A stretch of DNA of 47,230 nt from DASQZJ01 sp035638775 (GTDB lineage Bacteria > Pseudomonadota > Gammaproteobacteria > UBA5335 > SLRW01). Both the position numbers and the translations under genes were made by a program. The notes beneath the pieces are model-generated. The model was not told where the DNA came from and ran no database searches. It saw only the letters and a program-made list of their open reading frames with translations. Positions within the stretch are counted from its first letter, which is position 1. The number at the start of each line of letters is the position of its first letter. Below are positions 39,362 to 46,816 of the stretch, in pieces. Where the stretch lies: the NCBI GenBank assembly GCA_035638775.1, contig DASQZJ010000027.1, forward strand, positions 1-47,230. The letters run 5' to 3'.

Positions 39362-39471
39362 CTCCGATCGATTCGGAGCTCCCCGCGGGCCATGAACCGC
39401 CCGCGGTGGAGCCGGCTCCGGACATGTGCCGGCGGCCGGCGACCGTGAAGGATCCGGGACGGATCCTTCAC
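39362..39471. repeat. Three stem-loops between pncC and mutS
   Basis: CTCCGA-TCGAT-TCGGAG (39362-39378); GCTCCCCGCGGGC paired with GCCCGCGG-T-GGAGC (39378-39412, one bulged T, 8-base loop); and GTGAAGGATCC-GGGAC-GGATCCTTCAC (39445-39471, 11 perfect pairs). None has a U-tract. They fill most of the 200-base divergent spacer; the last is 45 bases before the mutS ATG. Confidence 0.6.
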
Positions 39472-39516
39472 CGCTTGCACGATTGCGACGTCGATTCCAT
39501 AACCATAGCAGCTGGC

Positions 39517-42093
39517 ATGCCCGATCAGGCCCCCGAACAGCACACGCCGATGATGCGCCAGTACCTGCGGATCAAGGCGGAACATCCGCACGTGTTCCTG
39601 TTCTACCGCATGGGCGACTTCTACGAGCTGTTCTACGACGATGCACGCCGGGCGGCGCGCCTGCTCGACATCACGCTGACCAGCCGTGGCCAGTCGGCCG
39701 GTGGGCCGATCCCCATGGCCGGTGTGCCGGTCCACTCCGTCGACGGCTATCTCGCCCGCCTGCTGCGCCTGGGGGAATCGGTGGCCGTCTGCGAGCAGAT
39801 CGGGGATCCGGCGGCATCGAAAGGTCCCGTGGAGCGCCGCGTCACGCGCATCGTCACGCCGGGGACGGTCACCGAAGACGCCCTGCTCGAGGAGCGGCGC
39901 GACAATCTCCTGGTCTGCCTGGCGCCCGCGAGCGAGCGCTGGGGCATCGCCTCGCTCGAGCTCAGCGGCGGCCGCTTCACGGTGCTGGAGCTGGAGGGAG
40001 CCGAGGCGCTGCTGGCCGAGGTCGAACGGCTGCGCCCGGCGGAGCTGCTGGCTCCGGAGGACGCGGCCCTGCCCGCGCCGCTCGCGGAGCATCGCGGCTT
40101 GCGCCGGCGACCGCCCTGGCACTTCGAGGAGGACGCCGCCCGTCGCCTGCTGTGCGCGCAGTTCGGCACCCGGGACCTGGCCGGCTTCGGCTGCGACGAC
40201 ATGTCCCTGGCCGTCGCGGCGGCCGGCTGCCTGCTGCAGTACGTGCAGGACACGCAGCGCACCGCCCTGCCCCACCTCCGGGGCCTGCGGACCGAGCTGC
40301 GCGACGAGGCGGTGATCCTGGACGTCGCGACGCGCCGCAACCTCGAGCTCGAGCGCAAGCTCTCGGGCGGGCGCGAGAACACGCTCGCCGAAGTGCTCGA
40401 CCACACCGCCACCGCCATGGGCAGCCGCGAGCTGCGCCGCTGGATCAACCGTCCGCTGCGCGACCACGAGGTGCTGCGGCTGCGCCACGACGCCGTTGGC
40501 ACGCTGCAGGAGGCCGGGCGCCATGAACCCCTGCAGCAGCAGCTGCGCGGCATCGGCGACCTCGAGCGGATCCTGGCGCGCATTGCCCTGGGCTCGGCAC
40601 GCCCGCGCGACCTGACCGCGCTGCGCACCGGCCTGGACGCCGTCCCGGGGCTGGGCCAGTCGCTCGCCGAGATCGACAGCCCGCGCCTCGCCCGGCTCAC
40701 CGGCGACCTCGGCGATCACTCCGCGCTCGCCGCCTTGCTGCATCGCGCCGTGGTGCCCGAGCCGCCGCTGCTGATCCGCGACGGCGGCGTCATCGCCGAG
40801 GGCTACGATGGCGAACTGGACGAATTGCGTGCGCTGTCGGGCAGCGCCGACCAGTACCTGCTCGACCTGGAGACCCGCGAGCGGCAGCGTACCGGCATCC
40901 CCAACCTGCGGGTCAGCTACAACCGGGTCCACGGCTACTACATCGAGGTGACGCGGGCGCAGGCCCGGCAGGTGCCCGACGACTACATCCGTCGCCAGAC
41001 GCTCAAGAACACCGAGCGCTATCTCACCGCCGAGCTCAAGGGCTTCGAGGAGCGGGTCCTGAGCGCGCGGGAAAAGGCCCTGGCGCGGGAGAAGCAGCTC
41101 TACGAAGAGCTGCTCGAGTCGATGCGGGCACACATTCCCGCCCTGCAGCAGACCGCGGCCTCACTGGCCGAGCTGGACGTGCTGGCCAACCTCGCCGAGC
41201 GTGCCCGCACGCTGGACCTGGTGGCCCCGGAGCTGGTGGACGACCCCGGGATCCGCATCGAGGCAGGCCGCCACCCGGTGGTGGAGCAGGCCACCGGGGA
41301 GCCCTTCGTGCCCAACGACGTCCGCCTGGACGACGCCCGCCGCATGCTGGTGGTGACCGGCCCCAACATGGGCGGCAAGTCCACCTACATGCGCCAGGTG
41401 GCGCTGATCGCGCTGATGGCCTGCATCGGCAGCTACGTCCCCGCCCGCGCCGCTGCGCTGGGCCCGATCGACCGCATCTTCACGCGCATCGGGGCAGCCG
41501 ACGATCTGGCATCGGGCCGCTCCACGTTCATGGTGGAGATGACCGAAACCGCGGGCATCCTGCACGGTGCCACCGATCGCAGCCTGGTGCTGATGGACGA
41601 GATCGGACGCGGCACCAGCACCTATGACGGCGTCTCGCTTGCCCGCGCCTGCGCCGAGTACCTGGCCGCCGAGATCGGCGCCTTCACGCTGTTCGCGACG
41701 CACTACTTCGAGCTGACCAGCCTCGCCGACGAGTATCCCGGCATCGACAACGTCCACCTCGACGTCGCCGAGCACGGCGACCGGCTGGTGTTCCTGCACG
41801 CCGTCCGCGACGGGCCCGCCGACCGCAGCTACGGCCTGCACGTGGCGGCGTTGGCCGGAGTCCCGCCGCAAGTCGTGGAGCGGGCCCGCTCCTACCTCGA
41901 TGCGCTGGAACACGGCCGCCCGGCGGCACCGCCGGCAGCGTCCCGGGCGAGCCCCCAGCTGCCGCTGTTCAGCGCTGCCGAGCATCCGGTCGTCGGTGCG
42001 CTGCGGGATACCGACCCCGACGACCTGAGCCCGCGCCAGGCGCTGGACACGCTGTACCGGCTCCGGCGGATGCTGGACGACGGCGACGGCTGA
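39517..42093 (+). CDS. mutS: DNA mismatch repair protein MutS
   Basis: An 858-residue mismatch-recognition ATPase. The mispair-contacting F35-x-E37 is in YRMGDFYELFYDDA. Connector, lever and clamp regions follow, with NLRVSYNRVHGYYIEVTRAQARQVPDDYIRRQTLKNTERY. The ABC-type ATPase has Walker A GPNMGGKST (about 615-622), the STFMVEMTETAGILHGAT signature region and Walker B LMDEIGRGTSTYDG, then FATHYFEL. Starting at MPDQAPEQHTPMMRQYL aligns with E. coli MutS (853 residues); the frame is open upstream through the hairpin spacer. Confidence 0.97.
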   Translation: MPDQAPEQHTPMMRQYLRIKAEHPHVFLFYRMGDFYELFYDDARRAARLLDITLTSRGQSAGGPIPMAGVPVHSVDGYLARLLRLGESVAVCEQIGDPAASKGPVERRVTRIVTPGTVTEDALLEERRDNLLVCLAPASERWGIASLELSGGRFTVLELEGAEALLAEVERLRPAELLAPEDAALPAPLAEHRGLRRRPPWHFEEDAARRLLCAQFGTRDLAGFGCDDMSLAVAAAGCLLQYVQDTQRTALPHLRGLRTELRDEAVILDVATRRNLELERKLSGGRENTLAEVLDHTATAMGSRELRRWINRPLRDHEVLRLRHDAVGTLQEAGRHEPLQQQLRGIGDLERILARIALGSARPRDLTALRTGLDAVPGLGQSLAEIDSPRLARLTGDLGDHSALAALLHRAVVPEPPLLIRDGGVIAEGYDGELDELRALSGSADQYLLDLETRERQRTGIPNLRVSYNRVHGYYIEVTRAQARQVPDDYIRRQTLKNTERYLTAELKGFEERVLSAREKALAREKQLYEELLESMRAHIPALQQTAASLAELDVLANLAERARTLDLVAPELVDDPGIRIEAGRHPVVEQATGEPFVPNDVRLDDARRMLVVTGPNMGGKSTYMRQVALIALMACIGSYVPARAAALGPIDRIFTRIGAADDLASGRSTFMVEMTETAGILHGATDRSLVLMDEIGRGTSTYDGVSLARACAEYLAAEIGAFTLFATHYFELTSLADEYPGIDNVHLDVAEHGDRLVFLHAVRDGPADRSYGLHVAALAGVPPQVVERARSYLDALEHGRPAAPPAASRASPQLPLFSAAEHPVVGALRDTDPDDLSPRQALDTLYRLRRMLDDGDG

Positions 42094-42102
42094 GCCGTCC
42101 GG

Positions 42103-42735
42103 TCAGAAGCGGCCGTCGCGCAGGAACCCGATCACGGCCCGGGCGACCCCGCGGGCGAACAGCAGGCCCATGTGGGTTGCACGCACCTCGAGGCAGTCAC
42201 GCGCGCCGGGCAGCCGGGTCTCCGCCAGTGCCACGGTGCCGTCGTGCGGCACCGGCATGCGATGGCCGGAAAGGCGCCCCGGTCCCGCTCCCAGCGTGCC
42301 CGCGATCACCCCCAGCTCGCGCCGGCCGTCCCACTCGGGCACGTTCCCGTCCAGCCCGCCGCGCCAGCTCCGGCCCAGCATCCAGCGACCGGCCGGCCGG
42401 CGACGCAGCCGCTCCGCCGAGCTGCTGCCGGTCACGGGGGATCCCAGCAGCACCACCCGTCCCGGCTTGGCCGGCGGGTAGCGCTCGTACAGGTAGAGCA
42501 GCACGATGCCGCCCAGGCTGTGCGCGACGTAGTGCACCACCGGCGCGTCGATCCGCTCGACGAATTGCGCCAGCCGGGCCGCGTTCTCGGCCGGGCCGCG
42601 CCGCACCGAGCGGTAGCGGAAATGCCGCACCCGGTAACCCGCGCGGCGCAGGCGGCGGCCCAGCACCAGCATGTCGAGCCCGGTCATCCACAGGCCGTGC
42701 ACCAATACCACCGCCTCGTGCCGGGCATTCGTCAC
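42103..42735 (-). CDS. Alpha/beta hydrolase (esterase/lipase-like)
   Basis: A 210-residue hydrolase of unknown substrate. AVVLVHGLWMTGLDMLVLGRRLRRAGY gives the oxyanion HG motif; the nucleophile elbow is HYVAHSLGGIVLLYLYER with Ser as nucleophile, and the likely catalytic His is in EVRATHMGLLF. VVLLGSPVTGSSSAERLRR resembles small triacylglycerol-lipase or PGAP1-like proteins. There is no signal peptide. The GTG start at 42735 overlaps the nudB stop (GTGA), so the gene is coupled to nudB and lies in the aspS-nudB unit. It converges on mutS with a 9-base gap. Confidence 0.78.
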   Translation of the reverse strand: MTNARHEAVVLVHGLWMTGLDMLVLGRRLRRAGYRVRHFRYRSVRRGPAENAARLAQFVERIDAPVVHYVAHSLGGIVLLYLYERYPPAKPGRVVLLGSPVTGSSSAERLRRRPAGRWMLGRSWRGGLDGNVPEWDGRRELGVIAGTLGAGPGRLSGHRMPVPHDGTVALAETRLPGARDCLEVRATHMGLLFARGVARAVIGFLRDGRF

Positions 42736-43208
42736 GGCGCGCTCCGCCGGCACCGCAGGCAGTGCCGGATCGCGCGCCGGTTGGTCTCCGAGGCCGCCCG
42801 CGCCGCCGCCCCGGCACCGGACAGCCAGATCCACCCGGTGTGCTCGGCGGGGTCCAGGCGCGGCCGGAAGGCGCGCCGGGCCGGAAGGTGGAACACGTGC
42901 TCGAGATTAGTGCGCTGACCGGCGTCGTAGCGGTGCCGCCAGGCAGGCAGGATGGGGAAACGGAAGCGCAGGTGGCAGTCCTCGATGTCGCTGCCCGGGT
43001 CGATGCCCAGCTCCTCGCGAACTTCACGGCGGGCCGCCCGGGCCGGGGTCTCGCCCGCCTCCAGGGCACCGGTCACCGACTGCCAGAACCCGACCGGCTG
43101 GCGTCGCCGGATCAGCAGCACCGTGCCCGCCGGACCGGTGACCACCACCAGCACCGACTCGGCGCGTCTGCCGTGACCACGGGCCGGGGCCATGGGCCGC
43201 TCGGACAC
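42732..43208 (-). CDS. nudB: Dihydroneopterin triphosphate diphosphatase NudB
   Basis: A 158-residue NUDIX enzyme that removes pyrophosphate from dihydroneopterin triphosphate in folate synthesis. ESVLVVVTGPAGTVLLIRRRQPVGFWQSVTG, the NUDIX box GALEAGETPARAARREVREELGI and RTNLEHVFHLPAR resemble E. coli NudB closely (PDFWQSVTG, REVKEE, TRNTESWF). GTG at 43208 directly follows the aspS stop; an ATG at 43193 (MAPARGHG) is an alternative. The aspS-nudB order is common in gammaproteobacteria. Confidence 0.88.
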   Translation of the reverse strand: MSERPMAPARGHGRRAESVLVVVTGPAGTVLLIRRRQPVGFWQSVTGALEAGETPARAARREVREELGIDPGSDIEDCHLRFRFPILPAWRHRYDAGQRTNLEHVFHLPARRAFRPRLDPAEHTGWIWLSGAGAAARAASETNRRAIRHCLRCRRSAP

Positions 43209-44990
43209 CTAGCTCTCGAGCACTCCGGCCCGCAGGCGCAGCCCGAGCTCACGCAGCTGCTGCTCGCTGGCAAGGCCGGGAGCGTTCGTCAGCGGGCAGC
43301 TGGCGGTCTGGGTCTTGGGGAACGCCATCACGTCGCGGATGCTGCCGGCGCCCGCCATCAGCATCACCAGCCGGTCCAGGCCGAAGGCGAGCCCGCCGTG
43401 GGGCGGGCAGCCGTAGCGCAGCGCCTCGAGCAGGAAGCCGAACTTCTCCTCCGCCTCGTCGTGGCCGATGCCGAGCACCTCGAACGCGGCCTCCTGCATC
43501 TCGGTGCGGTGGATGCGGATGGAGCCGCCGCCCAGCTCGGTGCCATTGAGCACCATGTCGTAGGCGCGCGAGACGGCATTGCCCGGATCCGCGCGCAAGC
43601 CGTCCGGGTCGGATACCGCCGGCGCGGTGAAGGGGTGGTGCAGCGCCTGCCAGCGCTGCTCCCGCTCGTCCCACTCGAACATCGGGAAATCGACCACCCA
43701 CAGCGGCCGCCAGGCATCCTCGACCAGTTCCAGGTCGTGGCCCAGGCGCACGCGCAGGGCCGCCAGCGACTCGTTTACCACCCGGGCGCGATCCGCGCCG
43801 AAGAAGATCAGGTCGCCGGCCCGCGCCTGCGTGCGGGTGAGCACCTCCGACGCCACCGCCGGCGGCAGGAATTTCAGGATCGGAGACTGCAGGCCCGCGA
43901 CGCCGCGCGCCGGGTCATTGACCTTGATGTAGGCCAGCCCGCGCGCGCCGTAACGCCCGACGTAGGCCGTGTAGTCGTCGATCTCCTTGCGCGTGAGCCG
44001 TCCGCCGCCGGGGACCCGCAGGGCCGCGACGCGTCCCGCCGCGTCGTTCGCGGGCCCGGAGAATACCTTGAACTCGACCTCCCGCATCAGGTCCGACACC
44101 TCGACCAGTTCCAGCGGGATGCGCAGATCCGGCCGGTCGATGCCGAAGCGGTCCATCGCCTCGCCGTAGGTCATGCGCGGGAACGGGTCGGGCAGCTCGA
44201 CGTCGAGCACCTCGGCGAACAGGTCGCGGATCATGGTCTCGGTGATCTCCATGATCCCGGCTTCGTCCAGGAACGAGGTCTCGATGTCGAGCTGCGTGAA
44301 CTCCGGCTGGCGGTCCGCGCGCAGGTCCTCGTCCCGGAAGCAGCGCACGATCTGGTAGTAACGATCCATGCCGGACATCATCAGCAGCTGCTTGAACAGC
44401 TGCGGTGACTGGGGCAGGGCGAAGAAGTGCCCGGGGTGGGTGCGGCTGGGCACCAGGTAGTCCCGTGCGCCCTCGGGCGTGGTGCGCGTGAGCATCGGCG
44501 TCTCGATGTCCAGGAACCCGCGTTCGTCGAGGAAACGCCGCAGACTCCGCGTGATGCGGGCGCGCAGCTGCAGGTTCTCCTGCATGCGGGGACGTCTCAG
44601 GTCCACGTAGCGGTAGCGCAGTCGCAGCTCCTCGTTGACGTCCTCGTCGTCGAGCTGGAACGGCGGCGTCTCGGCGCGGTTCAGGATCTCGAGCTCGGTG
44701 CCCACGACCTCCACCCGGCCGGTCGGCAGCTTCTCGTTGACCGTACCCTCCGGGCGATGACGCACGTACCCCGCCACCCGGATCACGAACTCGTTGCGCA
44801 GCGCCTCGGCGGTCCGGAACACCTCGGCCTGGTCGGGATCGAACACGACCTGGACGACGCCCGCCCGGTCCCGCAGGTCGACGAAGATCACGCCCCCGTG
44901 ATCCCTGCGGCGGTGGACCCAGCCCGCCAGCTCCAGGGTCCGGTCGATGTACGTCTCGTTGACTTCGCCGCAGTAGCAGGTTCGCTTCAT
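43209..44990 (-). CDS. aspS: Aspartyl-tRNA synthetase
   Basis: A 593-residue bacterial-type class II synthetase. MKRTCYCGEVNETYIDRTLELAGWVHRRRDHGGVIFVDLRDR is the N-terminal OB-fold anticodon-binding domain. Motif 2 is FRDEDLRADRQPEFTQLD, the bacterial GAD insertion lies about 290-420, and motif 3 is GLAFGLDRLVMLMAGAGSIRDVMAFPKTQ. ATG 44990 is the natural start. It is immediately followed by nudB with no gap. Whether it is Asp-specific or non-discriminating cannot be told without knowing whether gatCAB is present. Confidence 0.97.
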   Translation of the reverse strand: MKRTCYCGEVNETYIDRTLELAGWVHRRRDHGGVIFVDLRDRAGVVQVVFDPDQAEVFRTAEALRNEFVIRVAGYVRHRPEGTVNEKLPTGRVEVVGTELEILNRAETPPFQLDDEDVNEELRLRYRYVDLRRPRMQENLQLRARITRSLRRFLDERGFLDIETPMLTRTTPEGARDYLVPSRTHPGHFFALPQSPQLFKQLLMMSGMDRYYQIVRCFRDEDLRADRQPEFTQLDIETSFLDEAGIMEITETMIRDLFAEVLDVELPDPFPRMTYGEAMDRFGIDRPDLRIPLELVEVSDLMREVEFKVFSGPANDAAGRVAALRVPGGGRLTRKEIDDYTAYVGRYGARGLAYIKVNDPARGVAGLQSPILKFLPPAVASEVLTRTQARAGDLIFFGADRARVVNESLAALRVRLGHDLELVEDAWRPLWVVDFPMFEWDEREQRWQALHHPFTAPAVSDPDGLRADPGNAVSRAYDMVLNGTELGGGSIRIHRTEMQEAAFEVLGIGHDEAEEKFGFLLEALRYGCPPHGGLAFGLDRLVMLMAGAGSIRDVMAFPKTQTASCPLTNAPGLASEQQLRELGLRLRAGVLES

Positions 44991-45024
44991 GCTGATTTCC
45001 GGTTGACGCGGGGGCAAGAGAAGG

Positions 45025-45051
45025 GCTCCCGGCGGCGGCGCCGCCGGGAGC
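45025..45051 (-). terminator. GC-rich hairpin between the fmdB-like gene and aspS
   Basis: GCTCCCGGCGG (45025-45035) pairs with CCGCCGGGAGC (45041-45051), 11 pairs. On the minus strand it is followed by CCTTCTCTTG, an imperfect U-rich stretch, 60 bases after the fmdB-like stop and before aspS. A partial intrinsic terminator is likely. Confidence 0.5.
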
Positions 45052-45110
45052 GGACGATGGTAAGTGCTGCGGGTGGGGCGCGCAAGGCCGCGCGTCGCCC
45101 GGGATTCCGG

Positions 45111-45401
45111 TCAGTCGGAGGAGGTGGCCGCCTTGCCCGAGCCGCCGGAGGACTCCGACGAGCCGGAGGACGAGCCCTTGCTGTCCGTACTGTCGGACCG
45201 CGCGATGTTGCGCTTGCCGTCCTTCTTGAAATCCGTCTCGTACCAGCCGCTGCCCTTCAGGCGGAAGCCCGCGGCCGAGATCAGCCGCTTGAGCTCGGGC
45301 TTGCCGCACTCCGGGCAGTCCCTGAGCGGGTCCTCGCTCAGCATCTGCAACGCCTCAAGGCGATGCCCGCAGGCCTGGCACTCGTACTCGTAGATGGGCA
45401 T
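45111..45401 (-). CDS. FmdB-family zinc ribbon protein
   Basis: A 96-residue protein starting MPIYEYECQACGHRLEALQ. Two CxxC pairs (CQAC, CPEC) form the FmdB/CxxC_CxxC regulatory-domain zinc ribbon. RLISAAGFRLKGSGWYETDFKKDGKR is the conserved family block, followed by a disordered Ser/Gly tail (about residues 69-96). The function is unknown; the FmdB name comes from a putative regulator of formamidase. It is commonly placed just upstream of aspS in proteobacteria, as here. AGAGGA precedes the ATG and a TATAAT lies about 120 bases upstream. Confidence 0.9.
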   Translation of the reverse strand: MPIYEYECQACGHRLEALQMLSEDPLRDCPECGKPELKRLISAAGFRLKGSGWYETDFKKDGKRNIARSDSTDSKGSSSGSSESSGGSGKAATSSD

Positions 45402-45787
45402 CTTTGTTTCCTCTTGCCTGTGCCTCGTCCGTGCCGGGCACGATGTCCGCCCGGCCGACGGATGCATCCGGTTGTCGGCTGTCGCCGCCGAATCGGCGGA
45501 CAGACGATGGTGAAATGCCCATTATATCCTCCCACGTGGCAGCGGCGCACCACGCAGGACGCGGGGAGGGTCGACAGAACTCACACCGCTTCCCCCGTGC
45601 CCGGATTCCCGGTAACGTCTATCCGGCACGCGGATTCGACAGGATCCATCCCCGGGTGCCGCCGACACGGCCGCGCCCGAACGTGTCACACACCAACCCG
45701 ATCGACGAACATGGGCCGTGCAAGGGCGGACCGCCCTTTTCGGCGCCCCCCCGCAACCGGCAGTGGCACAAGGGACGACGGCGCAGG
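45402..45787. other. Divergent gene-free region
   Basis: No gene is supported in these 386 bases. It holds the fmdB-like gene's -10 (45521-45526), a near-perfect palindrome CCGCCGA-a-TCGGCGG (about 45486-45500), and AAGGGC-GGACC-GCCCTT followed by TT (45722-45740), a weak terminator-like hairpin 48 bases before the rightward gene. Confidence 0.5.
45521..45526 (-). promoter_or_regulatory. -10 element of the fmdB-like gene
   Basis: A perfect TATAAT on the minus strand. Initiation near 45514 would leave a leader of about 113 bases. No clear -35 hexamer is seen at the right distance. Confidence 0.4.
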
Positions 45788-46528
45788 ATGAAAACCCGGC
45801 TCTACCTGGTCCAGAAACGCCCGCTGATCGCCGAATACCGCAGCTTCGAGGTCGTGCGGGGCAGGTACATCGTGGCCAAGTTCCGGAACCTGTTCCGTTC
45901 CGGGGCGTACTACGTGGACCTGCCGCTGGTGAATCCGTCGCCCGAGTACGAGCGCTTCATCCCGTGGCGCTGGATCCAGGCTGCCGCGGCCGCGGCGCTG
46001 CCGGCGGTGGTCTTCGGCCTGTGGGGCACGGACATGGGCATCGGCCTGGGAACCGTGATCTTCCTGGTCACGCTGTTCTCGCTGGCGTGCCTGGCCCTGG
46101 CCGGAGTGGCCGCCTACCGATGGCGCAACGACGTGGTGCTGTACTCCCGCTTTTCCCATACGCCGCTGTTCCGGCTGTTCGCCAACCGGCCCAGCCGGCG
46201 CGAGTTCCGCAAGTTCCTGGGCGATCTGCGCGCGGCGGTCACCACCGCCACCAACGAGGCCGAGCAGCGCTCGCGCAAGCAGAAGATGCTGCGGTTTTCG
46301 GAAATCCAGCGACTGCGCCGCGAAGGCATGATCACCGAGCGCCAGTACCAGCAGCTGCTGTCCGAGTACGAAGCCACGGTCGAGGACACCATGAACAACA
46401 TCCTTCGTGACCTGCGCATGCTCAAGGCGGAGGAGATCCGCACGCTGCGCCGCCTCGACAGCGAGGGCATCCTCGGTGAGCAGGACTACGAGACCGGCAA
46501 GCGCCGCATCCTGTCCAGTTTCGAGTGA
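45788..46528 (+). CDS. Unrecognised two-span membrane protein with tandem SHOCT-like hairpins
   Basis: A 246-residue protein I cannot name. Residues 1-55 are soluble (MKTRLYLVQKRPLIAEYRSFEVVRGRYIVAKFRNLFRSGAYYVD). Two membrane segments follow, IQAAAAAALPAVVFGLWG and LGTVIFLVTLFSLACLALAGVAAY (about 60-110). The C-terminal half is charged and helical. Two segments, FSEIQRLRREGMITERQYQQLLSEYE and EIRTLRRLDSEGILGEQDYETGKRRILSSF, each resemble the SHOCT motif (helix, L-x-x-x-G-x-[IL], helix) that often ends membrane or oligomeric proteins. ATG 45788 is preceded by GCAGG. It stands alone between the fmdB-like gene and the heptamer element. Confidence 0.65.
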   Translation: MKTRLYLVQKRPLIAEYRSFEVVRGRYIVAKFRNLFRSGAYYVDLPLVNPSPEYERFIPWRWIQAAAAAALPAVVFGLWGTDMGIGLGTVIFLVTLFSLACLALAGVAAYRWRNDVVLYSRFSHTPLFRLFANRPSRREFRKFLGDLRAAVTTATNEAEQRSRKQKMLRFSEIQRLRREGMITERQYQQLLSEYEATVEDTMNNILRDLRMLKAEEIRTLRRLDSEGILGEQDYETGKRRILSSFE

Positions 46529-46538
46529 GGAGGGGAGC

Positions 46539-46709
46539 GGTTTTAGGTTTTAGGTGTTAGGTTTTAGGTAAGAAGCGGCAAAGCCTGGTAGCTCTTTTCC
46601 GGCTTGGCAGGCTCGGAGGGCTGCATGAGAAACTGCGCAACCTTGCACAAAAAAGAGAAGCCGGAGATGCCCCCAAGCCCCTCTTTCCTAAAACCTAAAA
46701 CCTAAAACC
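46539..46709. repeat. 171-base element bounded by inverted TTTTAGG heptamer arrays
   Basis: Left end: GG then TTTTAGG, TTTTAGG, TGTTAGG, TTTTAGG (46541-46568). Right end: three CCTAAAA units (46687-46707) then CC, the exact inverse. The interior (46569-46686) is AT-richer than its surroundings, has no ORF and contains CCGGCTT in inverted copies (46599-46605 and 46657-46663 region). It begins 11 bases after the membrane protein stop. It looks like a small non-autonomous or palindromic repeat element; no transposase is nearby. Confidence 0.7.
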
Positions 46710-46763
46710 CCCACATCCATTCCGACCCGCACCGCACGACCGCTCAGCCGATGCCGGGGCGGC

Positions 46764-46791
46764 AAAAAAGAGCCCGGCCGAAGCCGGGCTC
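46764..46791 (-). terminator. Rho-independent terminator of the RND transporter gene
   Basis: On the minus strand GAGCCCGGC, tetraloop TTCG, GCCGGGCTC (46791-46770), followed directly by TTTTTT (46769-46764). The stem is nine perfect pairs, 25 bases after the transporter stop: a textbook intrinsic terminator. Confidence 0.93.
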
Positions 46792-46816
46792 GTCGACGCT
46801 CGTGCCAACCGGTCTG

